Shown: positions 51,038 to 58,856 of the stretch, piece by piece
Numbering within the stretch: the first letter of the stretch is position 1
Layout: every line of letters starts with the position of its first letter
NCBI RefSeq assembly: GCF_039729145.1
Contig: NZ_CP155793.1
Coordinates: 2,728,001-2,792,000, forward strand
Direction: 5' to 3'
Origin: Microbacterium sp. SY138
GTDB lineage: Bacteria > Actinomycetota > Actinomycetes > Actinomycetales > Microbacteriaceae
DNA: 64,000 nt
Notes under the pieces: generated by a model
The model's database searches: none
The model's input: the letters and a program-made list of their open reading frames with translations, nothing else
What the model was told of the DNA's origin: nothing
Made by a program: the position numbers and the translations under genes

Positions 51038-51466
51038 TTAGGCGGTCACGGCCTTGGTGTCGTGAGAGCCCATCGATTCGATCTGGATCTTGCGCGGCTT
51101 GGCGCGTTCAGCGATAGGGATAATCACGCTGAGCACACCGTTGTTGTAGGTGGCGCTGATGCCCTGGGCATCGACGTCGTCGCCGATGGTGAATCGGCGG
51201 ACGTACGAGCCGAAGGGGCGCTCCTGTGCCAGCCAGCGAGAGTTGTCGCGGCTCGCCTCCGTGCGTTCGGCACGGATCGTGAGGAGGTGACCGTCGACAT
51301 CCACGTCGACCGAACCGGGGTCAACCCCCGGGAGGTCAGCGTTGAGGACGTAGCGGTCGCCTTCGCGGAACAGATCCACGGGCATCAGACGCGGCTGCCT
51401 GCTGGTGTCGAACACGCTCTGCGCGATCCGGTCCAGCTGGCTGAAAGGATCAAATGACATCGACAT
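51038..51466 (-). CDS. Hsp20 small heat-shock chaperone
   Basis: 142 residues from ATG 51466, preceded by GAAGGAG. Alpha-crystallin domain: PVDLFREGDRYVLNADLPGVDPGSVDVDV, the conserved NGVLSVIIPIAE and a C-terminal KIQIES. It binds unfolding proteins without ATP. It is divergent from an HspR-like gene at 51943, whose family represses hsp genes. Confidence 0.93.
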   Translation of the reverse strand: MSMSFDPFSQLDRIAQSVFDTSRQPRLMPVDLFREGDRYVLNADLPGVDPGSVDVDVDGHLLTIRAERTEASRDNSRWLAQERPFGSYVRRFTIGDDVDAQGISATYNNGVLSVIIPIAERAKPRKIQIESMGSHDTKAVTA

Positions 51467-51521
51467 GGCGAAAAATCTCCTTCCGAAGATGAACGGCGTG
51501 ACGCCGTTCGACGAATGATGA

Positions 51522-51794
51522 TCAACGGTGGAGGCCGCGCGCGGCCACATCACACGGAGGCGCGCGCACCCGCTCGGGAAGCTCGTCTGCCCGGAGGATC
51601 CCAGCAGGCGGCGTCACAAATTGCCGCGGACCTGCGGGAGCTTTTGCGCGAGGTGGCATCGCGGCTGTCATGGTCGACAGGGCGCGGATGCCGGCCACCA
51701 TCCGATCGAACTCGGTACGGACCCACTCGGGATCCGCGCAAACGATGTCCGCGAACACGACCCGCGTGTCATCGACCCGGCTCGGTACCGCCAC
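51522..51794 (-). CDS. small hypothetical protein upstream of hsp20, 90 residues
   Basis: GTG 51794 has an almost ideal ribosome binding site (GGAGGTGAT) on the minus strand. The first 55 residues (VVFADIVCADPEWVRTEFDRMVAGI) have a coding-like pattern; the remainder is proline/arginine-rich. It would be first in an operon with hsp20, 55 bases apart, in the HspR-controlled divergent region. No family recognised. Confidence 0.5.
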   Translation of the reverse strand: MAVPSRVDDTRVVFADIVCADPEWVRTEFDRMVAGIRALSTMTAAMPPRAKAPAGPRQFVTPPAGILRADELPERVRAPPCDVAARGLHR

Positions 51795-51942
51795 GGTAAA
51801 TCACCTCCATACCTGTCATCGCCAACTGCTGCGGGCGTCGGAGATTCCAACACCTGCAACCCCGAGAGATCTGGATCACTTGATGCATATTTTATAACCC
51901 GGCTACTTGACCTGATGCAAGCGCTTCGAGCAAAATTTCTGC

Positions 51943-52230
51943 ATGGAATCGACTCCTCAAGAGCGACCCGTCTACACGATGGGGATCGCGGCCGAGCTCC
52001 TCGATCTCCCTCCGGCGACACTGCGACTCTACGAGCGCAAGGCCCTGATCAAACCCGCACGCACGGACGGCGGAACGCGCCGCTACAGCGCGAACGACAT
52101 AGAGCGGATGCGCCGCATCGCGGACCTACAAACCGACGGCGTCAACCTCGCTGGCATCGGCAAAGTGATGGGCCTTCAGGATGAGAATGCCGAGCTGCGG
52201 GCGTCACTCGACCGCGCAGACCCGGAATAG
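51943..52230 (+). CDS. HspR-like MerR-family regulator
   Basis: 95 residues. MerR-type winged helix YTMGIAAELLDLPPATLRLYERKALIKPART and NDIERMRRIADLQTDGVNLAGIGKVMGLQDENAEL match HspR repressors rather than metal sensors: no C-terminal ligand cysteines. HspR represses chaperone genes with DnaK as co-repressor. A CTTG-N8-CAAG dyad (51906-51921) lies 21 bases before the start and could be its operator, though it is shorter than the classical HAIR element. Confidence 0.85.
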   Translation: MESTPQERPVYTMGIAAELLDLPPATLRLYERKALIKPARTDGGTRRYSANDIERMRRIADLQTDGVNLAGIGKVMGLQDENAELRASLDRADPE

Positions 52231-52232
52231 GC

Positions 52233-52910
52233 TCATTCGGATTCCGTGCTGCTCGTCGCGTGCGGCGTTCCGACAGGTTTCGACTCGCTGGAGCCGCGTT
52301 GTCGCAGGTAGATACTGAAGACCACCATGGCCCCGACGGCGAGGAACTCCGACTGCCAGTTCTGCAACGTCCGGTTCCAGAAGTCAGACGACGCGACGTA
52401 GCCCGCCCACGACACGGGAGGCATCCCGTGCTGCGCGTTCTCTTCATTCGCGACGATCTGGCCGGCAAGCGATTGCGCGAACCAGGACAAGAGGAAGATC
52501 GACCCCATCAGGATCAGCAGAGAGTTGGAGTAAGCCCACAATCGGATGCCGCGGACGCGTGCCCACGCCGGTGAATCGGCTTTCGCGTGCTCATCGACGA
52601 ATTGCTCCTCGTCGGTGCCCACACCCTCGTCTCCAGGTCTCTTGGACTCCGGAGAGCCTCGTTGTATCAGCCACACCGTGGCCAGGATGAAGAGAAAGAA
52701 CTGCAGGAACTCCGACTGCCAGTTCTCCGCGACATCAACTAGAAAATCCGACGAGGTGATGAAGTCCAGGTACCCCACCGCCGGCTCACGGTGCTGCAGC
52801 AGTTGCTCGTTCGCATACGCGTGACCTGCGAGGGACTGACCCACCAGGGCGAGGAGGAAAATCGCCAGGAAGGCCAGACTCAGCCCGTTGTCCCGAATCC
52901 GCCGACGCAT
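52233..52910 (-). CDS. DUF6766-like four-span membrane protein with internal duplication
   Basis: 225 residues built of two similar halves, each with SLAG-ANE, a SSDF...ENWQSEFL or TLQNWQSEFL motif and a hydrophobic segment ending in LIQRGS/LRQRGSSES. The repeat halves show a past internal duplication. A charged linker (DEGVGTDEEQFVDEHAK) separates them. Function unknown. It shares a transcript with the 35-residue protein just upstream and is convergent with the HspR-like gene. Confidence 0.75.
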   Translation of the reverse strand: MRRRIRDNGLSLAFLAIFLLALVGQSLAGHAYANEQLLQHREPAVGYLDFITSSDFLVDVAENWQSEFLQFFLFILATVWLIQRGSPESKRPGDEGVGTDEEQFVDEHAKADSPAWARVRGIRLWAYSNSLLILMGSIFLLSWFAQSLAGQIVANEENAQHGMPPVSWAGYVASSDFWNRTLQNWQSEFLAVGAMVVFSIYLRQRGSSESKPVGTPHATSSTESE

Positions 52911-52914
52911 AACC

Positions 52915-53022
52915 TCACCGTCCCGCGATCGGCAGCACGATCATCACCGCGAGCCCCGCGCCGATGATGACGATCCACGTCCAGAAGACGCCCCGACCTG
53001 AAGATTCGCCACTACTCGCCAC
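52915..53022 (-). CDS. small membrane peptide, 35 residues
   Basis: GTG 53022, preceded by AGGAAGGG on the minus strand, encodes SSGESSGRGVFWTWIVIIGAG then LAVMIVLPIAGR: a short polar start followed by one membrane span. It ends four bases before the DUF6766-like start, so the two are probably translated together. Confidence 0.55.
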   Translation of the reverse strand: MASSGESSGRGVFWTWIVIIGAGLAVMIVLPIAGR

Positions 53023-53132
53023 GAAATCAACCCTTCCTACGCGATGAACACGCCACAAATGTACGACCCGCCCGCTAGACACGGAAGGGGACCGCCATTC
53101 GCGGAAGGGGACGTCCGTCCGCCGGTTACCCG

Positions 53133-53453
53133 CTACTGCGTCGGTTCGGGAGTCTCGAGAACCTCGTCCACCAACTGGATGCCGCCGGAGGAGCTCGCCG
53201 AGTGCATCAAGTCCTCGATCCACCTCAGGTTCAGTTGCGGCGCCTCGGGCTCTTCGAAGGTGAAGCGCAACGGAATCGAGGGGTGTAGCCAGATCGTGGA
53301 GCGGCCCCCGGATTCATCGTCGGGGTGCTTCCACGACAGTGTGAAGCTCTCGTTCCGGCGGAGCTTGGTGGCGATGACGACCTTGAGGTGCGCGAGCGCG
53401 CGATCTTCAATGTGGATCGGAGCATCCTCATTGCCATATGACAGAGTGGCCAT
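53133..53453 (-). CDS. about-105-residue actinobacterial family (DUF7882-like), copy 1
   Basis: 106 residues with the family plan: a short strand, IHIEDRALAHLKVVIATKLRRNESFTLSWKHP, a GRSTIWLHPSIPLRFTF segment, and PQLNLRWIEDLMHSASSSGGI near the end. In databases such proteins are sometimes labelled ATP-dependent DNA ligase, but no ligase motif is visible. The WLHP/WIHP and LRR/NRAW blocks are conserved across the five copies in this window. Function unknown. Confidence 0.8.
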   Translation of the reverse strand: MATLSYGNEDAPIHIEDRALAHLKVVIATKLRRNESFTLSWKHPDDESGGRSTIWLHPSIPLRFTFEEPEAPQLNLRWIEDLMHSASSSGGIQLVDEVLETPEPTQ

Positions 53454-53516
53454 GTTCAGAACTCTACTGTCCGTCGACTCACGCCCACCGACCGCCTATG
53501 TGAAACGTAGGACGCA

Positions 53517-53868
53517 CTACGCGGGGTCGGATGTGCCGAGCTTTTCCGCCGATGCTCCGTCCGTCGGCTCCGCAACGAGGTAAAGACCGCTCGGGGAACT
53601 CGCCATATAGGCGAGCGCGTCGACCCATTCACGGTTGATCGACGGTTGACGACTACCGTGATACTTGAAGACGAGCGAGCTACCAGCGTGGATCCACAAG
53701 TCGTGCGACCGCCACCGACGCTCAAATCCTCCCGCCAGGCGAAGCTAAACGGCTCTCCCCGCCGCAGCTTCGCGGTCATCACAAGTTGCAAGTGAGTAAG
53801 GGCAGGGTCTTCGATCTCAGTCTTAACGGACCCGTCCGGGGTGGCTTCGAAGTTGTCGACCTGCCCGC
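53517..53868 (-). pseudogene. DUF7882-like copy 2, frameshifted and missing its start
   Basis: Reading leftward, TEIEDPALTHLQLVMTAKL and GEPFSFAWREDLSVGGGRTT lie in one frame and WIHAGSSLVFKYHGSRQP, then SINREWVDALAYMASSPSGL in another. One base is missing near 53700. The upstream end lacks the MGKFIYEG start seen in copy 3. The two frames together equal a full-length member of the subfamily of copy 3. Confidence 0.75.
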
Positions 53869-54063
53869 TGTTGAAGCAGCCATCTGCGGCATCCATCTCG
53901 GTTCCATGGATTACATCGCCGAAAGCTGGCAAGCGATCCACGCTGAGATATTTGCTCGAGGGCTTGTTCACTCGGGACCGTGTCGTGAACTGCATGTTCG
54001 GGCGGTCTCGCAGAACCAATCCGATTGGGTGACGGAGTTGCAGCAGCCTGTTCGCCGCAGCTG

Positions 54064-54853
54064 AAGACTGTACGGCGCCCCGCATTCCCGCTGGATGTTC
54101 CCCACAGCTTGAGTCATGCTCGCCCGCCAAAAACGATCGATTTCGGCAGCTCCTGAACCTCGCTGCCGAACGACCGGCTCGGATCTGTCGCGGGCGAATT
54201 GCTCGCCGTGAAACTGCTTGAGGAGGCCGCGGGGAAAAGAATGAGCCGCTGAGAGTGTGGCGGGGCACAGCAGCGGTCCCGGTTCAGTCTGGGGAACTGG
54301 TCGGGACCGCCGGTCGGCTTCGCTGGGGACTCCGCCGACCCAGACCGCCTACGTAGCGCGGCCACAAACAACGTAGCCGGGGCCTCCCCGGTGTTCAGAG
54401 GGGCTTGCTTAAGCAGCCGCCGTGATAATTCGTTGCAGTGACGCGGGTCACTATCAGCAATCCGCAACAGACGAGAGCGTTGCCCTACGTCCAAGCCCGG
54501 TTCAATCGGCGGAAGTTACAGCAGCTCGTCCACGCCATAGATTTGTCGTTTCGGGGGGCGACGAGAGTAGTCCCCGGCTGTCACTGCTGGGCTGTCCCTG
54601 AACCAGGGTGTCGTTAGGGGCAGCCCAGCCCGGCTCAAACGCCGGCTCGAACAGTGCGTTGCGCCCGCTCCCCAGTACCGACCGACCCACCGCGCGGTAG
54701 ATCCATGGTCGCACCTTTGCTCGGATGACAAAAGGTCTCGTGGACGCACCGAAGTAATGTGGTGTTCGGACATCACAGACTGAAGGACGGGGGCTAGCGA
54801 CTATCGTCGTGGCTCCAAGTCGGGTATCCGTGGAGACAAGAAAAGGATCCGTC
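54064..54853. other. region without a convincing gene, contains palindromic site E
   Basis: About 790 bases between paralogue copies 2 and 3. Open frames are short, start-poor and of shadow composition. The leftward end near 54516 (RRPPKRQIYGVDELL before a stop) looks like the C-terminus of a decayed gene. Site E is at 54126-54147. Confidence 0.5.
54126..54147. repeat. palindromic site E
   Basis: GCCAAAAACGATCGATTTCGGC, followed by AGCTC as in site B. The central ACGATCG is shared by sites B-E. Confidence 0.65.
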
Positions 54854-55198
54854 ATGGGCAAGTTTATTTACGAGGGTGGGCCGAAGGTTGAGATCGAAGA
54901 CCGTGCTCTCACGCATCTTCAGCTCGTGATGACTGCGAAGTTGCGGCGCGGTGAACCTTTCACTTTCACGTGGAAGGAAGACGTGAGCACTGGTGGGGGC
55001 CGTACAAGCGTCTGGATCCACCCGGGCAGTTCGATGGTGTTCAAATTCTTCGGTAGTCGAGCGCCAGCGATCAACCGTGCCTGGGTGGATGCTCTCGCTC
55101 TTGGCGCGAACTCCCCCACGGGGCTGTACCTCACGCCTGAACCGGTAGAAGGAACACGGTTGGAGCGCGACTCGGAGACTGCCTCAATCCGCGCGTGA
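54854..55198 (+). CDS. DUF7882-like family, copy 3
   Basis: 114 residues from ATG 54854, with AAAAGGA upstream. Starts MGKFIYEGGPKVEIEDRALTH; then TAKLRRGEPFTFTWKEDV, GRTSVWIHPGSSMVFKFFGSR and INRAWVDALALGANSPTGLYL. Represents the second subfamily (with copy 2). The C-terminal tail (GTRLERDSETASIRA) is polar. Function unknown. Confidence 0.8.
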   Translation: MGKFIYEGGPKVEIEDRALTHLQLVMTAKLRRGEPFTFTWKEDVSTGGGRTSVWIHPGSSMVFKFFGSRAPAINRAWVDALALGANSPTGLYLTPEPVEGTRLERDSETASIRA

Positions 55199-55244
55199 TT
55201 GCAACCCCCGTCGAGCGCGTATCACTCGTATGTAGGGTTCTGGC

Positions 55245-55520
55245 ATGCGTGAGCGTTCGGTGGTGCAGACTCGTGTCAGCATCGACGGCTCCAGTTTTGT
55301 CCTTGCTCCCTCGCAGGACATCGAGCAGCTGTGTGATCGGCTGGAAGCTGCCGTCACGGGGACGGGGAGGGTAGTGCTCTTCGTAACCGCGGATGAGCGA
55401 CGGGTGAGAGCGCTGATCACCCCGAGCAGCCGGGTTGTGATCTCTGAAGAGGACGTGCATGTCGATTCCGACGACGCCGTGCTTTCGCTGAATGGGTCGG
55501 GGAGCTGGGATCTGCTCTAG
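55245..55520 (+). CDS. hypothetical protein, 91 residues
   Basis: Coding-like protein with QTRVSIDGSSFVLAPSQDIEQLCDRLEAAV and RVVLFVTADERRVRALITPSSRVVISEEDV, suggesting an alpha/beta fold. It starts 46 bases after copy 3 and its end overlaps the end of the convergent copy 4 by four bases. No family recognised. Confidence 0.6.
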   Translation: MRERSVVQTRVSIDGSSFVLAPSQDIEQLCDRLEAAVTGTGRVVLFVTADERRVRALITPSSRVVISEEDVHVDSDDAVLSLNGSGSWDLL

Positions 55521-55840
55521 GCCTGCTCGAGTTCGGGCGTGTCCAGCACTTCATCGACGAGCGCAATCCCGCCGCTGGAGTTCGCCGTCTGCATGAGCTG
55601 CTCCACCCATTTCATGTTGATCTGAGGTGGTTCCGGTTCTTCGAACACGAACCGCAACGGAATCGAGGGATGAATCCAGATCGTTGAACGCCCGCCGGGT
55701 TCGCCGACGGGGTGCTTCCAGGAGAGCGTGAAACTCTCATTGCGGCGGAGCTTCGTCGCAATCACCAGTTTGAGATGAGCGAGCGCGCGATCTTCAATGT
55801 GAATCGGCTCGGTGCCTGGACCGTAAAACAGGATCGCCAT
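55517..55840 (-). CDS. DUF7882-like family, copy 4
   Basis: 107 residues from ATG 55840. MAILFYGPGTEPIHIEDRAL, TKLRRNESFTLSWKHPVGE, GRSTIWIHPSIPLRFVFEEP and INMKWVEQLMQTANSSGGIAL place it in the same subfamily as copies 1 and 5. Confidence 0.8.
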   Translation of the reverse strand: MAILFYGPGTEPIHIEDRALAHLKLVIATKLRRNESFTLSWKHPVGEPGGRSTIWIHPSIPLRFVFEEPEPPQINMKWVEQLMQTANSSGGIALVDEVLDTPELEQA

Positions 55841-56021
55841 GCGACCTACCCTACTTACGGTGCTAGTCACAGTGTGGCCGATACCCGCGTGAGACGTTGC
55901 GTCCATGATCGACGGCTGACCACATAGTTGTACGGCAGGCGCATCTGCGTCTGATCTTCGTGGTCGGGCCGTTCGCTAACGTAGAAGACGCACTCCTCAG
56001 ACCCCGCACTTGGAGGCAGCC

Positions 56022-56313
56022 TTGAGTCTTCTGGAAGAGGTTCGGCGAATCGTCGACGCAGTTCCCTCGGGGCAGGTGATCACGTACGGCGAGATTGCTT
56101 CGCTGGTGGGGGTTCATCCCAGGCAGGCAGGCAGGCCGGCTGGTGGCACGGCTCGAAGATGACAGTCCTTGGTGGAGAGTGGTGTACAGCGATGGGTCTC
56201 CGGCGACCTGTCATGATGGTGCCGCTCGTACTCTTCTTCGGGAGGAGGAGACACCGATGTGTGGTGAACGAGTCGATGTCAGGAGATCTCTTGAGCAACG
56301 TCGAAGCTCCTGA
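56022..56313 (+). pseudogene. alkyltransferase-like (ATL/MGMT-fold) gene, frame broken by a CAGG repeat
   Basis: From TTG 56022 (GGAGG six bases upstream) the frame reads LLEEVRRIVDAVPSGQVITYGEIASLVG, the MGMT-fold C-terminal domain, then stops at 56160 after a tract of four CAGG units (56110-56125). With one unit fewer the frame would continue HPRQAGRLVARLEDDSPWWRVVYSDG to the stop at 56313, giving about 96 residues. PWWRVV in place of PCHRV marks an ATL protein, which flags alkylated guanine for repair instead of removing it. Either the gene is inactive here or it switches by repeat number. Confidence 0.75.
56110..56125 (+). repeat. four CAGG tetranucleotide units
   Basis: CAGGCAGGCAGGCAGG inside the ATL coding region; each unit gained or lost changes the frame. 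Confidence 0.85.
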
Positions 56314-56896
56314 TCCTTTCGCTCTGCTTCGCCATGAGCTGATCCACGATGTCGCCAACAGCGGTTTCCGAGAGCAGGGCATGGATCCCGTATATACGGC
56401 GGGCGCGAGCGCCCGTGTCGCTGTCATCGGTCAGGCGCCGGGTCGGCGTGCACAAGCCAGCGGGGTGCCCTGGGACGACGCGAGTGGCGCCACGCTCATG
56501 GAATGGCTGGGGGTCACGGAAAGACAGTTCCGTGACCCGGAACAGTTTGCTCTCCTGCCGATGGACTTTTACTACCCGGGACCCGGTCGGAACGGATCGG
56601 GCGATGCACCTCCGCGACCAGGCGTCGCCGCTCGGTGGCACCCACCTTTGTTCTCGTTGATGCCGAGTATCCGATTGACCCTTCTCATCGGTAGATATGC
56701 CCAGCAGGCATATCTACCGATCGCCACCACACAGACTCTGACCGACACCGTGCGGAACTACGAGCAGTTCCTTCCCGAACGATTCCCGCTGGTGCACCCC
56801 TCGCCGCTGAACTTTCGCCGGCATGCCAGGAACCCGTGGTTTGCGACGGATGTCGTGGAGGACCTTCGTCGGCATGTCGAGAAGGCACTGCGGTAA
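56276..56896 (+). CDS. uracil-DNA-glycosylase-family protein
   Basis: 206 residues from ATG 56276 (overlapping the ATL 3' part; TTG 56291 is possible). ARVAVIGQAPGRRAQASGVPWDD contains the UDG motif A region (GQAPG) and LVHPSPLNFRRHARNPWF the motif B (HPSP). The intermediate length and motifs fit the family-4/5-like or YqiC-type uracil-DNA glycosylase superfamily. It follows another DNA-repair gene, so a small repair operon is likely. Confidence 0.85.
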   Translation: MSGDLLSNVEAPDPFALLRHELIHDVANSGFREQGMDPVYTAGASARVAVIGQAPGRRAQASGVPWDDASGATLMEWLGVTERQFRDPEQFALLPMDFYYPGPGRNGSGDAPPRPGVAARWHPPLFSLMPSIRLTLLIGRYAQQAYLPIATTQTLTDTVRNYEQFLPERFPLVHPSPLNFRRHARNPWFATDVVEDLRRHVEKALR

Positions 56897-56933
56897 GTCC
56901 TGTAGTGAACGCCGAGCCGCTGCAGCTTGGCCG

Positions 56934-56959
56934 CCATGTCCCCCCTTTGGGGGACATGG
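56934..56959 (+). terminator. hairpin terminator after the UDG-family gene
   Basis: CCATGTCCCCC, loop CTTT, GGGGGACATGG; perfect 11-bp stem 38 bases after the stop. Confidence 0.65.
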
Positions 56960-57175
56960 ATGGTAACGTTTGGTTAGTAGCTGGGGCTACTTGCGGAGCG
57001 TCTGGGGCGCTACGCCACACGCAACGAGGCTATGTCACGTTTCTGTGACGAGCCCTCTCGGAGCCTCGGTTCTGGGGAACTCATCGTTTCGAGAGGGCTG
57101 CCCCCTCGGCTCGAGAGTCTTCGACTCGCAATACTCAAGGCGGGCCCACGTAGTGTCGTTCCCGCTCGAGCGGGG

Positions 57176-57490
57176 TCATCCTGTGGGTGTTTCCAGGACT
57201 TCCTCGAGGAACGTGATTCCTCCGGAGCTGTTGGCTGACTCCATCAGCGCGTGGATCCATTGCAGGTTGAGTTGCGGAGGTTCGAGCTCATCGAAGGTGA
57301 ATTGCAGTGGGATCGACGGGTGTAACCAGATGGTGCTGCGCCCTTCAGGGTCCCCTTCCGGATGGCGCCAGGACAGGGTGAAGGACTCGTTGCGGCGGAG
57401 CTTGGTGGCGACGATAACTTTGAGGTGAGCGAGGGCCCGTTCCTCGATGTGGATCGGTGCTTCGGAACCGCCGTAGTGCAGTGTGCCCAT
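57176..57490 (-). CDS. DUF7882-like family, copy 5
   Basis: 104 residues from ATG 57490. MGTLHYGGSEAPIHIEERALA, TKLRRNESFTLSWRHPEGD, GRSTIWLHPSIPLQFTF and LNLQWIHALMESANSSGGITF. Same subfamily as copies 1 and 4. Confidence 0.8.
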   Translation of the reverse strand: MGTLHYGGSEAPIHIEERALAHLKVIVATKLRRNESFTLSWRHPEGDPEGRSTIWLHPSIPLQFTFDELEPPQLNLQWIHALMESANSSGGITFLEEVLETPTG

Positions 57491-57545
57491 GGTGGACGAC
57501 ATCCATTCTCGGAATGACAATTCGGTCACATCGGCGGGAGGCTCG

Positions 57546-58100
57546 CTATGTCTCCCCTTGCTCTTTCAGGTTAGTGGGCGGGTACCAGACCCGATTGCCC
57601 TCCACCGATGCGAACGACGTGAGTGTGTGGGGTTTGGTGGAGGTGGCGCTCATGATGTCCTCCACAGAAATGTGGCGAACGACCAGCGCATCCGCGATGA
57701 GAGACCGGTGGCAGCGCCACGGGACCGCTTCCGCGCACATGATCGCCACAGTCTTCTCTTTTGCTCGATCGATCAGACGGTCTATTCCACGCGCGAAGGG
57801 CTCGGTTTGCATGTAGTCGGCGTAGCTGCGGAAGCTTTTGTTGCGCCAGGCGCCGTTGATGCTCTCCACATTCACTGGGGTGTGGCGGAGACCGCCGAGT
57901 TCTTCCATCCGCGCATAGTGCAGGCCTGCGTCCGTCAGGCTTTCCTCAAGCGCCTGCGCGCCGAATTGCGGGTTATGTCGGGAGCCGGGAACCGTCCGCA
58001 CATCGATGAGTTGTTGCACGCCGTTGTTTTCGAGCAGCGCTATGAACTCCTCGATCGGGTGTGTGGAGTGACCGATGGTGAACACTGTCGGGGGTTGCAT
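57546..58100 (-). CDS. DUF488 protein
   Basis: 184 residues from ATG 58100. VFTIGHSTHPIEEFIALLENNGV, LIDVRTVPGSRHNPQFG, the ARMEELGGLR and AIMCAEAVPWRCHRSLIADAL motif with conserved Cys are diagnostic of DUF488, widespread proteins of unknown biochemical role often near DNA-repair genes. Length is typical. Confidence 0.9.
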   Translation of the reverse strand: MQPPTVFTIGHSTHPIEEFIALLENNGVQQLIDVRTVPGSRHNPQFGAQALEESLTDAGLHYARMEELGGLRHTPVNVESINGAWRNKSFRSYADYMQTEPFARGIDRLIDRAKEKTVAIMCAEAVPWRCHRSLIADALVVRHISVEDIMSATSTKPHTLTSFASVEGNRVWYPPTNLKEQGET

Positions 58101-58177
58101 CCTGCTCCTGAACGGTTGCGAGCGGTCGGTTGCGACCGGGGAACTCCTCGCACCCAAGGGGTCCCCCGGTCAGCCGA

Positions 58178-58312
58178 TCAGCGGCTCGCTCCCTTGCGCG
58201 GCTTGAGGAAGACGTCGGGTTCGCGCTTTTCGCGCTTGGCCGCTCGTTTTTCCTTGATTGACAGCTGAGCGATCTTTTTCGCTCCACGTGTGGTTGGTGA
58301 CTTACCGGGCAT
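58178..58312 (-). CDS. small basic protein, 44 residues
   Basis: ATG 58312 to stop 58178: PGKSPTTRGAKKIAQLSIKE, KRAAKREKREPDVFLKPRKG, ASR. The run of lysine/arginine with a helix-forming core is typical of small nucleic-acid-binding or ribosome-associated proteins conserved in Actinobacteria. It lies 77 bases upstream of the DUF488 gene in the same direction. Confidence 0.6.
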   Translation of the reverse strand: MPGKSPTTRGAKKIAQLSIKEKRAAKREKREPDVFLKPRKGASR

Positions 58313-58856
58313 CAGAACTCGCTTCCCCTATTTGGCTGGCGGATGAACCTCTGACCATAGCCGTCTTCCAAGGGAAGTCAACTTTGCAATCCGCCGCGCA
58401 GTCGCGGTGTAGGAAAAGGCCTTTCCTTTCAGATGAAGTCGTTTGCGGATGCTTGGGCCATTGGCTCTTCCCAGATGAGGGTGTAGGTCGGCTGGGCGCG
58501 TCGATCCGCAGATAGACGTCGAGATCTCCCGACGATGGAGGTTCCTACGCCATCCATCCGAAAGACCTCGACGTGACCGACGCTACCCCGCCGGCCGGCT
58601 TTGGCCGCCCTGACCTGACCGCCTTCGCGTCTTATCCCAATCGACTCTGATCGGGTCTGCTGATCCTCTCGACGAGAACGCAGCGACATCACAGCCACCC
58701 AACCCCGACCGTCCGGGAAGCCGGGACACGTCACATAGCCTGTGCGGCGGGCGTGTCGAGTGGGTCGTCCAGAGGCGACGCAGGAGCGTCGACGCGACGT
58801 GCTGAGAGGTGGTTCCAGTCGAGCACTAGCACACCGGCTACAGGCATGGCGATAGG
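58313..58856. other. intergenic region, no convincing gene
   Basis: About 540 bases; one leftward frame ends PTYTLIWEEPMAQASANDFI but has no plausible start or ribosome binding site and is arginine-rich upstream. Confidence 0.5.

Noticed and set aside
51906..51921. A classical HAIR operator in front of the HspR-like gene
   Set aside because: The CTTG-N8-CAAG dyad is shorter than the CTTGAGT-N7-ACTCAAG consensus, so it is mentioned only within the gene entry.
54502..54861. A leftward 119-residue frame before paralogue copy 3
   Set aside because: It overlaps the start and promoter of the rightward gene, lacks a ribosome binding site and has shadow-frame composition.
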